From NCBI RefSeq assembly GCF_963583255.1, contig NC_084806.1, positions 23,664,317-23,728,316 on the forward strand: a stretch of DNA of 64,000 bases. Reading direction: 5' to 3'. A program made the position numbers and the translations under genes. Below the pieces are notes generated by a model. That model was not told the DNA's origin, did not search any database, and saw only the letters and a program-made list of their open reading frames with translations. Source of the DNA: Pyrus communis (lineage: Eukaryota > Streptophyta > Magnoliopsida > Rosales > Rosaceae). The first letter of the stretch is position 1. Every line of letters begins with the position of its first letter. Shown piece by piece: positions 20,654-31,523 of the stretch.

Positions 20654-23640
20654 TAGGCCTAGTTTATGGTGGATCCTTTTGGGTTTTGTGATTTTTCATA
20701 TTTTGTGATTGAAGTGTTGTAAATGTTACAAGCTTTGTTCTTGCTTTGAATATAAATTTTGCTTGAAAATTTAGCATCTCAAATGTTGTAGATGTATTTC
20801 ATTAAAGCATGAATATTGGAACTAAAAGTTGGTGCCAAGTGTTTTGGGATTTTCGGCCAAATCCAAAGGGTGATTTTTTGGGTTCTTGTTAGTCTTGTTA
20901 AAATGGTTTTAAAGTGCTTTTTGGAACCCCTAAGTACCCTAGGATATTAACCCTCTTACAAACCATCAAAGTCACCTTTGTCTCACCTACCAAAAACCAC
21001 TTACAAAACTTTAGATTTTTTCAAATTTTCAACAATATGGCCGGCCACCTTTGGAAAAGGTGTTGGAGGGACTTTTGTGCAATTATATAAAGTTTTGATA
21101 CTTTTGTGTATTTGCATTTTGACCCCAAAAGTTTTTGTTTTAACAAAGTGACCCAAATTGTTGTGGTCATTGTTTTTGGCCCAAAACAAAATGAGAACAA
21201 AAATTGTTTTGTCTCTTTAATGAGAATTTGATTTTCATTATATTTAGTTTCATTTAAATCAATTCTATGGATCCAAAAACCAATTGTTTAAAGTTGCTTT
21301 CTTAGTTAATTTAGTTAATTAAGAAAAGGGTGATTATGAACCAAAGGCCTCGATAATTGAGCTATGTGATTAGCCGATTTACATTATGAATGCTTGGGTT
21401 TTAAGTAATGTAGATTTGAATGTAATTTGATTAATTCAAGTTGTTGTATTGGGCATAAGTCCTTCAATTTGTTGTAAAGGGCATAAGCCCATTATTTGTG
21501 TTGTAAAAGGGCATAAGCCCTTCTTATTATTTCATGTATTCCTCTTTGTTTATATGTATGCAAATTGGAATAGTTGTGTCCAACGCCCAATAGGAAATAA
21601 CGGTTTAATTGGATTAAACGCGTAACTAAAATCAACAACTATCTACCTTAAACCCAAGGTCCAACACAAGGCTCGTGTTGGATCAAATCAAACGGTTCAT
21701 AATCATCCTAAAACCTAATATGACTATATAGTCCATATGAGGATGCAATGCGTTCGTTAGTAGTTCCATATAGTCTCGCTTGTTTCAACGAAACTGTGGG
21801 AGTATTATATGCTACTAAATCATATTAACTTGGACCAATAGTTATGATAGGGCCATGTTCTTTTAATATGATTAAAATGAATATATATATGTGATGAGAC
21901 CTAAAACCCTCAACAAACGAATATTAAGTTGATAAACGAGAGATGTTTTGAACATTTCTTCTAGGCCTTCCACCGTGGTGGGCTCCAATCGTTTGTGACT
22001 TGTACACCGGCTTCACCCTATCATGGGGGAGTACAAAGTGCATGCTTACACTCAGGAGGAGTCTATAAACATATGATGAGGTAAGTGTAGGCAACGAGGA
22101 TGGCCGATATCATATCATTGTGAGGCTATTCTTGAACCCCTTCATGAACTAAGCATGGTGGGAATAACTTAACTAAGTGCAATGGTGCCGATATCGTATC
22201 ATCGTGAGCCCACATTCTCTAGAGGCCAAACTAGATGGGTAATTACAAGAGTTGTAAATGAGTAAAGTGTTATTCTCTCATCATTATTTTTGCTAACCGA
22301 TATCATATCATCGTGAGGTGGGCTTGGTAATGGTGAGTCTCCTATACCCCGCTAAGAGTTCAACAAAACTCTCGAATTCCGATAAGGGATATGGAATTTG
22401 CCAAAAATAGTGGGTGGTGCTATTTGATTTAAAGACCCGAATCAAATGGCTTAAAATCAATCAATTTATATTCGTTATGTATTTGTTTACCAATATATTT
22501 GCAAACGCTATCCAAAACTTGACAAAGAAAAGCCGAATGCTTTAATTTCCGAACTTAGTTCTACAAACCCATAGATTGTCTTTAATGGCTTGTAGATGTA
22601 ACTAAGTAGTCTCATCCTCACAATCTTCCTATTGATAATGTATCATTGGAAGAATATGTTAGATAAGTCTAACATGAGAAGGACAACACTTTTAATGTCA
22701 TAATTCTTCAAATACAAATTGTTGTATGAAGAAATGAGAGTTGCCTTGAACAACTCTTGAAAGTTTGTAATTATGTTTAGAACATAATGGTTGGTTGACA
22801 AAAATAGTCCATCAACATGGACTTATGATGATTTTGAATCATTGAGTGTTGAAGTGTTAAACCACTTAACGAGATGGAAATTAGGCAAGGACTTCACCTT
22901 TGTGTCCCTATCCTAATGGTTCACTAAGTTTATTGTAAACTATATAGTGAACAATAACCACACACTCACCAAATTGTTTGATGTGTATAACACACTTGAA
23001 ATAAGTTTCAAGAGAGATAGTGGGAGTTTAGGGACCATGACTATTGTAGTCAAAGGAGAAGTCAAATGAAGAAGGCAAAATAACTCCAAGGGAACAAACT
23101 TTCTTTATGAAAGGATGGACATTGGAAGGGGTATTTGCAAGAAATGTCTTGCAAGTGTCAAGAACACACCTTTCGAAGGTGTTGTAATATGTTCTTGAAA
23201 TAGTTCAAAACAGTTGGTTCTTCTACTTGAATGCTTGATTCCGTATTAGTAACTATGTTTTACAATTGTTGTAAAAGTGTGCTAATAAAAAGTAGAAGAT
23301 TAATGAGAGAAGAGAAAGTACTTCACATTCGGAAAGTGAATAAAATATAGATCTCTGCGAAAGCGGATTGTACTTACTTCCTCATATGAACTACCAAAGA
23401 AATTGGAAAATACTAAAGATTGTCTTTACATTCCAATTTTAAGGAACTTAAATCCGTCACTATAGTAGAGATGGATAAATGTTTTGTTTGACAAAACATG
23501 GTTCTTTATTAATCAATAATTAGATTATTGTAATTTAATTGGTTGTCTCTATAGTAGAGATGATGTGGTAGTTTAACTGTTTAGAATACGATGATGCTTA
23601 AAACCCAAAAGGTTGCAAGGTAGTGACTAATCCCAACTGA
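20654..23640 (+). other. Element D interior, 5' half: non-coding with short internal repeats
   Basis: There is no ORF of useful length where gag is expected. Two sets of short repeats are visible. Three ~30-bp units built on 'gttgtaaagggcataagccc' are at about 21441-21520. Three dispersed copies of 'ccgatatcatatcatcgtgagg' lie near 22105, 22190 and 22299. I see no gag motif such as a zinc knuckle. Confidence 0.6.
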
Positions 23641-25778
23641 GTTGTGATACCTCTAAAACATAAGTTACGAGTTGGTCATAGATGGATGCTTTGGATCGTT
23701 AGATCCGGATCCAATACCTTCTTGTTAAAATTGTATAGAGGCGAAATGTTCGAATCTTTATTCTTTTGGAAAGAAGAAAGAATCACAAAGTTGTCGAGGT
23801 TAATTCACTTAGATGTTAGTGGCACTTGTCCACAACATAATACTACTCATGTTGTATGACATTTACCGAAGATCACTCTCGGTTGGACTATAGTTTATTT
23901 TGAATAAACACAAGTCCGAATACTTTGCAAAAGGTTTCAAAGAATTCAATAAATGTAAGTAGATGAGTAAGACGTCTAAAGTATTTACCTCCTTAGATTT
24001 GATCCAAGGAAAAAGTAACACTTTAGATTAATTTCCTTGAAAAATATCAAGGAAAGTAGCATCGTAAGATAATGAATTTCTCCATTAGGAGAAGAATGAA
24101 CATGAATAAGATTTAGTTCGTTGGACATTATCAATTACCCATATATATATGATATATACTTCTAAGACAACCTAGTTCCTATACCACAAGCTCCAAGGTA
24201 GTCCAGAAGGATTTATAAACCGTCTCAGTTGAATGGTTTGAACTTTATGACTATGTCATAGAGTTGCACCTCTTAATTCGAAAGAAATAAGAATGAAAAT
24301 CCTTATGACTACATTGAGTGTATATACGATATATACTCAAGGAAATGGTAAAGTACCATTTGACCCGAAATAATGAAACCTTCACAGCTAATTGGTAGCT
24401 TAAGGTGACTACACTCAAAGAGAATGGTTGACTTTGAAGAAACCATCTTTGACGTAGTCTTGGTTTCAATTAATTCGAAGATTGATAGCTACAACTAAAT
24501 GGTGATTTAATGTTTGGACATAATATGGGTTTCCGAAACCATTATTAAGATAGTCTTGATAATATATGTCTAAAACTATAAATCACAAGACAGGTTAGTT
24601 GTAGAGATCCATCCATCATGGATCTTAGCAAGCTAGTGGGAGCTATAAGTGTCTTATGAGAAAAGATCAATTGTTTGATTTCTCATAAAGATGTAAATGA
24701 ATCTTTTGTTTACTAGGTTTACAAAAGATTAGTGGGAGTTAATCGTATTCCTAAATTTAAATATATATATATATATATATATATGATATATTAATTTTTG
24801 GAAATGAAAAGAGTACTTCTTCGTTAAAGTTACTCTATAACGATAGAATGTATATGGGAGATATAGTCTATATAATGGAATGGAAATCTATAATGATATA
24901 TTTCAAGATATAATTGGATTATATCAATCCCTAAAATAGACAAGAGATGCTAGGAAGTTTCTCATTTGATGATAAACTTCAATTAGAATGACAATTCTAG
25001 TGAGACTAGGAAGTTGTTCTTCTCAAAGGGAATGTACCCTTTGACTCCCAAAGAAATAATGCGTAAATAGAATCCTTTATGCATAAGCAGAAAGGTGATT
25101 TATGTATTTCATATTGTATGAAAAACATTGATATAAGATGTACCTAGAAAGGTACAAGACAATATCAGTGCAAGCCCAGGATCAGAACCATGGCAACTGT
25201 CAAGTGAGTCCTTAAGTATTTGAGAAATACTAAAGGATATATTACTCAATAATTGAGAAAGAATTAGAGTAACGTAATGGAAGCGTAAATGTATTAGATT
25301 ATGAATCTAATCCATCATTGGATATTTCTTCATTATGAATGAAGAGATAAACAGATATCTCTTTATTATGACTAAAAAGATATTTGGATGGAAACATTAA
25401 AGTAATGACTTTAGTGTGTTCCATTATGAATGCAAAATATATTGCCATATAGAAGTTTACAACAATGTTGTTTGGATGGGAAAGTTCATTTATGAACTCT
25501 CTATTCGGTTCCAACCAGAAAGTGTATCACACTAATGGGGCGATAGCTCAAGCCAGGGAATCAAGGTCCCATCAAGGTCCGAACTCAAATGAGAGACTAA
25601 ACCACATGATTAGGAATCATGAATAATGGTGACGTCGTTATTCTCAAGGTTGCTTCTATGGATAACATATAGATATCCATCTTGTTTAGGCCTACTACTC
25701 AGCCATTTATGAAATGAATTACAGAAGAGGTATCATCACTGATAACCAAGCTGATTGGCTCTAGTGCAAGTGGGAGAT
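23641..25778 (+). pseudogene. Decayed Copia pol in element D
   Basis: Around 23859-23970 the translation reads M-T-F-T-E-D-H-S-R, then after a frameshift N-K-H-K-S-E-Y-F-A-K-G-F-K-E-F-N, the pattern of the Copia integrase core with D-D-Y-S-R and K-H-K-S-E. Near 25427-25452 M-N-A-K-Y-I-A-I recalls the Copia RNase H motif E-A-E-Y-I-A. Stops and frameshifts are frequent throughout. It is not translatable as it stands. Confidence 0.6.
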
Positions 25779-27579
25779 TGTTGGAAATGTGCCCTAAAAC
25801 CAATCATATGATGATACTTTACGGACATTTCACAAAGTTAAACTAATGTAGTTTAAATGTAAAGGGCAAAGATTATTGTTTGAGCCGTCTCATATAAATG
25901 TTATATGCTTAAACGATAAGTCCAAGGAATATGTGATTGGGAGAATGCGATCTAAAGAAGTTAGATTCATGAGACCATTCTTTCGTTGACACATCCTAAA
26001 CGTTCCTGATCATAGGATTGTCAATTGGGCATTGACAGTCCGTTAAGATCAGTACGTGCTATGTCTTCTCTCAGGGAGAGTGACTAGTCTCGAGTCATTG
26101 GTGTGTGTGACATCAAGACAAGTACGTAGGTGCTCAATAGAGAATGAGTTCACTGAACACGATCAACGAAGAGTTCTCATATTCATGTCACATGAGAACT
26201 CATGGTTGGGATAATGCAAATTAGTCTTTTGACCTGAGGCATCACAGTTGTCTTGTGGTTAGGTCCTTAATCTTTGATTATGTCAAAGTCACTCCATCAG
26301 GAGGGTGTCCACGGCATCGTTGGGGTTAAGCCACTTACCCATGGAGGCAAGTGAATGCGCAACAAGGGATCTCTAACCTTCAAACTGTTTGAGGGAGAAT
26401 ACTCTATGATATGATTAAGAATCTTTGGCCAAAGTATGAATGAGATTTAGGAATGTGTTCCAAATCACATTCAAGGTAATCATATAAGCACAAGACTCAC
26501 ATTGGATAGTAGACATGAATAAACTATCAAACCAAACAATGTGGTCAAGAGTATTGTATTAGAGAAAGACCGTATTGCATTTGTAATCCTAAAACTGAAT
26601 AGGTTCTCCACCTCTTCTGATTAGCTTGGGTAACCATGACATGCTGCTAGGCGTCAACCATGGTTTGTGGAAGCCCTAAAAGTGTATTATCACTAACGGG
26701 AGAATTGAAAGTAAGTTTCAATTCACAATCGATTAGAAAGAGTTTTAATCGCCCACTGCCTCGCTAAAAGAAACCTAATGGATCGTTCACCGAGTAAGGT
26801 AGAGTTTGAAGAAACAACGGAGATGAGTAAGAATAATTAAATGGTTTAATTATTTATCTAAGGCTAGGATTAATTAATATGTTAATTAATCAAACGAATA
26901 AGTTCGTTAAAGACCTCGGGTTAGTTTTGGGCCGCAAGGCCCAATGGGATTTGATTGTCAAGCCCATTAACTCAAGTTGTATGACAACTTGAATAAACAA
27001 AGGGCTTGAAAGCCCAATAAACCTTATAGGCCGGCCATGTTAGAAGAATAGGGCTTTTGGTCCATTAGGTCACTTATTTGAAGGGACTATATAAAGGACT
27101 TTATAGCCTAAAATTCATTAAGGGTTGTTTTTGGGGGAAAGGATGAGAACACAAGCTCTCATTTCTCTCTAAAATTTCGGCCACCTTGGAGGGATCATCT
27201 AGCAATCAAACTCCTCCAAGGTCACTCATTTCTTCTTCATTATGCCTTGGTGATGAATCATTAGAGGTTCTCAATTTTGGGAACTTTGGAGAAACCTTTT
27301 TCATCCATCCAAATCCATAGATTTAAGATGCAAGGAATGAAGGCCCTCTCTTTGGGTGATTAGCCTTTGTTTAAATACAAAGAGGAATCTACAAAGGTAT
27401 ATATTTCAACTCACTTTGTTTTGAGTTGATTATTGGTTCACCATTTTACTAGGCTTTGAACATTCATGGGTAATGTTTTGTTTTTAAGTGCATGCTAGCA
27501 TGATTCCGCCTTTAATTTGTTAATTGCATGCTAATGATGTTGCTTAAATGAACACGTCATCTTCCAAAATAATCCTTCA
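25779..27579 (+). mobile_element. Element D 3' LTR
   Basis: 1801 bp, about 99% identical by eye to 18839-20638, followed by GGACA. Immediately after it the gag zinc knuckle of element A resumes. Confidence 0.95.
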
Positions 27580-28404
27580 GGACACCCATCTGAGCAATGT
27601 CCTCAACTGATAGAGAATGAAGGATGGGAAAGTGTCAATGTCGTGGGTTTTCAAGGCCAAAATCAACCAAGGCATGATCTATACGCCAACACTTACAATC
27701 CGGGATGGATAAATCACCCAAACATGAATTGGAGGGAGCCTCAACAACCTCAACAACAAGGAGGATTTCGACAGCCACCCCCTGGGATTTTTCAAAGGCC
27801 ATTTGCACCAATGCAACCTCAACGACCTCCAATTCAACCAAGTTCAGGTATGTCTTTAGATAATGATAAAGTTATTCAATTACTCACCTTGTTGACACAG
27901 GGAGTACAAAATCAAACTAAAGAGATGCAAAATCAAGCTAAGGAGGTGGATGAATTAAATAAGCAAGTGGGGCAAGTAGCTGAGTTCATGGGACAGTTTA
28001 GAGAACAAGGCAAATTGCCTAGTTCAACCATTGTGAATCCAAGAGGAGGATTTGAAACCGCCAAGGCTATCACATTAAGAAGTGGCAAGGAAGTTGGAAA
28101 CAACCCACAACCATCCAAATCAAGCCACAAAAAGGACGAAGAGCTACTACAAGAAGAGGAGGAACAAGGCCAAGCCACGGCAAGGGTAGAACTACCCTTG
28201 CCGCAGCCACCTAGAGATCCCAATTCGTCCAATTCATCCACCATAGGTAAGTTAGGTCCAAACTCACTTAATTCTAACCGTATTCGACCAAATGTGCCTT
28301 TCCCTCGCAGATTCATGCAATCAAAGAAGGAAGAGAGTGACAAGGACATTCTTGAGACATTTAGAAAGGTGCAAGTTAATATCCCACTCCTTGATGCAAT
28401 GTAA
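27580..28404 (+). pseudogene. gag C-terminal part and linker of element A
   Basis: Continues the zinc knuckle cut by element D (H...E-Q-C-P), then Y-N-P-G-W-I-N-H-P-N-M-N-W-R near 27685, a Q/P-rich stretch, a coiled-coil-like Gln/Asn/Lys segment (27880-27980), and A-I-T-L-R-S-G-K before the protease. It ends at a TAA at 28402-28404, where the second copy has a lysine-type codon. Confidence 0.85.
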
Positions 28405-29114
28405 CAAGTTCCAAAGTATGCCAAATTCTTGAAAGAGCTTTGCACAAGAAGGAAGAGGATTTAAGACAAGGAAGTGGTAAGGGTAAGTGAGAATGTTTCA
28501 GCAGTTTTACAAAGGAAATTGCCTCATAAATGCAAAGATCTAGGTAGTTTCACCATCCCTTGTATTATTGGCAATACTAAGTTTGAACATGCTATGCTAG
28601 ATTTAGGTGCTTCCATTAATGTCATGCCATATTCTATCTATGCATCTATGAACCTATGAGAGCTTAAAAACAATGGTGTTATTATTCAATTAGCTGATTG
28701 TTCTAACACATATCTGAAAAGAGTTTTGGAAGATGTTTTGGTGCAGGTTAACAACTTGATATTTCCAGCAGATTTTTATCTGCTTGATATGGAAGATTCG
28801 GCCCATTCCACACCATTGCCGATCTTACTTGGGAGACCCTTCATGAAAACAGCGCGCACCAAGATATATGTGTTCAAGGGGACGTTAACAATGGAATTTG
28901 ATGGCGAGATTATTGATTTTAACATTTATGAAACTATAAGGTATCCTAGTGATGATCATTCATGTTTTTCTATTAATATTATTGATTCATTGGCGTAGGA
29001 ACATCTGGAACAATTACATGAGGATGCACTTGAAACGGTCATTACCAATGGAATGGGAATCAAAAACCAAGGGGCAGAAGTAAACCACACCCACGGTACC
29101 ATTGAATTTGGAAC
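28101..29114 (+). pseudogene. Protease region, first copy, with stops
   Basis: First unit of a ~1014-bp tandem duplication. It contains the aspartic protease motif D-L-G-A-S-I-N-V-M-P near 28600-28630 and L-L-G-R-P-F-M-K near 28825. Stops lie near 28402, 28462, 28657 and 28996, and another near 29186 precedes the second copy. The second unit begins at 29115 with the same 'caacccacaaccatcc'. Confidence 0.88.
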
Positions 29115-30099
29115 CAACCCACAACCATCCAAATCAAGTCACAAAGAGGACGAAGAGCTACTGCAAGAAGAGGAGGAACAAGGCTAAGCCACGACAAGGG
29201 TAGAACCACCCTTGCCGCAGCCACCTAGAGATCCCAATTCGTCCAATTCATCCACCATAGGTAAATTAGGTCCAAATTCACTTAATTCTAACCCTATTCT
29301 ACCAAATGTGCCTTTCCCATGCAGATTCATGCAATCAAAGAAGGAGAAGGAAGAGAGTGACAAGGACATTCTTGAGACATTTAGAAAGGTGCAAGTTAAT
29401 ATCCCACTCCTTGATGCAATCAAACAAGTTCCAAAGTATGCCAAATTCTTGAAAGAGCTTTGCACAACAAGGAAGAGGATTTCGAACAAGGAAGTGGTAA
29501 GGGTAAGTGAGAATGTTTCAGTGGTTTTACAAAGGAAATTGCCTCCTAAATGCAAAGATCCAGGTAGTTTCACCATTGCTTGTATTATTGGCAATACTAA
29601 GTTTGAACATGCCATGTTAGACCTAGGTGCATCCATTAATGTCATGCCTTATTCTATTTATGCACCTATGAACTTAGGAGAGCTGAAAAATGATGGTGTT
29701 ATTATTCAATTAGCCGATCGTTCTAATGCATATCTAAAAGAAGTTTTGGAAGATGTTTTGCTGCAGGTTAATAATTTAATCTTTCCGGCTGACTTCTATG
29801 CGCTTGATATGGAAGATTTGGCCCATTCTACACCATTGTCGATCCTCCTTGGAAGACCATTCATGAAAATAGCCTGCACCAAGATAGATGTGTTCAAAGG
29901 GACATTAACAATGGAATTTGATGGCGAGATTATTGATTTTAAAATTTCTGAAACTATGAGATATCCTAGTGATGGTTATTCTTGTTTTTCTATTGATATA
30001 ATCAATTCATTGGTGCAGGAATATCTTGAAGACCTCAATGAGGATACCCTTGAATCAACCAATACAAGAGGAATGGAGCTCAAAGAACAAGGTACATAA
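29115..30099 (+). pseudogene. Protease region, second copy, open reading frame
   Basis: Second unit of the tandem duplication. The frame is open from 29212 to 30099 (about 295 residues). It has D-L-G-A-S-I-N-V-M-P near 29620-29650, L-L-G-R-P-F-M-K near 29848 and T-M-E-F-D-G-E-I-I-D-F near 29910. It would encode the retropepsin that processes Gag-Pol. It follows a decayed copy and has no clear start of its own, so I treat it as part of a dead element. Confidence 0.85.
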
Positions 30100-30138
30100 A
30101 TCACGCACACTCGCGGCAAGAATGAGAGTTCATTTGCC

Positions 30139-31071
30139 GTGCCCAATGGTGCAGAAATGGAGATGCTGGCTGCCCTTGAATCATTGCCACAACATGTTGG
30201 TAAGTCTCTAATCCCAATTTCAATTCCCGTTTTTACTAATAAGTTATTACCCTTAGTGATTCAGGCACCCTCCCTTGAGCTTATACCATTACCAAATAAT
30301 TTGAAGTATGTTTACTTGGGAGACCAAAAGACTTTGCCGGTCATAATCTCTTCCTCACTCACGGCATTAGACGAGGAAAAACTAGTTCGGCTGTTGAAGG
30401 AGTACAAAACAGCCATTGGATGGACCTTGGCCGACATTAAGGGGATAAGTCCCACAACATGCATGCATTGCATACTTCTAGAGGAGGGGGCTAAACCAAA
30501 TAACGAGGCTCAACGTCGACTCAACCCTCCAATGATGGAAGTTGTGAAGAAGGAGATTATTAAGCTTCTTGATTGTGGAGTGATTTATCCAATTTTGGAT
30601 AGTCGTTGGGTTTCACCAATTCAAGTTGTTCCAAAGAAATCCAGTGTCACTATGGTGAAGAATGAAGAGAACGAGCTTGTGCCTACCCGTATACAAACAG
30701 GTTGGAGAGTGTGCATCGATTATAGGAAGCTTAACGCCACCACAAGGAAAGATCATTTCCCTTTGCCGTTCATTGATCAAATGCTTGAAAGGTTAGCCGG
30801 TCATTCTTTTTATTGTTTTCTTGATGGTTATTCGGGATATAATCAGATTGTTATAGCTCTAAATGATCAAGAAAAGACCACTTTTACTTGTCCATTTGGT
30901 ACTTTTGCTTATCGTCGAATGTCATTTGGTTTATGTAATGCACCAGCCACCTTTCAAAGATGCATGGTAAGTATCTTTTCAGATTTTGTTGAGAAGATTA
31001 TTGAAGTCTTCATGGATGATTTAGTGTCTTTGGTGATTCGTTTGATGATTGTTTACATAATCTCACTTTAA
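30139..31071 (+). pseudogene. Reverse transcriptase of element A, frameshifted
   Basis: RT fingers and palm in order: C-I-D-Y-R-K-L-N near 30713, D-H-F-P-L-P-F-I-D-Q-M-L near 30750, F-L-D-G-Y-S-G-Y-N-Q near 30818 (first catalytic Asp), F-G-L-C-N-A-P-A-T-F-Q near 30925, and the catalytic F-M-D-D at 31009-31020. One base appears lost just after this motif (31021-31025), which throws the frame and ends the ORF at 31071. It would copy element RNA into DNA in cytoplasmic particles. Confidence 0.92.
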
Positions 31072-31523
31072 TCTTGAAACGATGCATTGAAACTAACCTT
31101 GTTTTAAATTGGGAAAAATGTCATTTAATGGTAAAACAAGGCATAGTTTTGGGTCAATAATTTCAGAAAAGGGAATTGAGGTTGATGAATCAAAAATAGA
31201 TCTTGTACGCTACTTACCCTTTCCTGCTTCAGTGAGAGATGTTCGTTCTTTTCTTGGACATGCAAGATTCTATAGACGGTTCATCAAAGACTCGAAGATC
31301 TCCACACCCTTATGCTGACTTCTCCAAAAGGATGTGCCATTTTTGTTCGATGAAGCATGTCAGAATGCCTTCAATCACCTCAAAGAAATGCTAACTTCAG
31401 CCCCCATAATAGTTCCACCATATTGGAGTCTTCCTTTTGAGCTTATGTGCGATGCCTCTGATTATGCAATAGGAGCTGTTTTAGGCCAAAGGAAGAACAA
31501 ACAGCCACATATCATCTATTATG
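31072..31523 (+). pseudogene. RT thumb and RNase H start of element A
   Basis: In shifted frames: S-F-L-G-H-A-R-F-Y-R-R-F-I (about 31249) and L-M-C-D-A-S-D-Y-A-I-G-A-V-L-G-Q (about 31443, RNase H first Asp). A second single-base loss is likely near 31155-31160. The TGA at about 31316 replaces an expected arginine codon. Cut at 31523 by a solo LTR within the conserved segment I-I-Y-Y-A-S-R. Confidence 0.85.

Larger units (their letters stand above)
18839..27579 (+). mobile_element. Element D: Copia-type LTR retrotransposon, non-autonomous (8741 bp)
   Basis: LTRs at 18839-20638 and 25779-27579 (1800 and 1801 bp), starting TGTTGGAAATG and ending AATCCTTCA. GGACA flanks it at 18834-18838 and 27580-27584. 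The PBS TGGTATCAGAGCC is at 20641-20653 and the PPT (GCAAGTGGGAGAT) ends at 25778. By eye the LTRs differ by about 14 substitutions and one indel, so the insertion is recent. The 5.1-kb interior has no long ORF; only shreds of Copia integrase and RNase H are visible. Confidence 0.95.

Noticed and set aside
24764..24786. (AT)n run as a regulatory or origin-like site
   Set aside because: A plain dinucleotide repeat in a dead element interior.
27635..27841. - strand ORFs opposite gag and protease of element A (27635-27841, 27933-28445, 29184-29645)
   Set aside because: Shadow frames of the + strand gag-pol relic.
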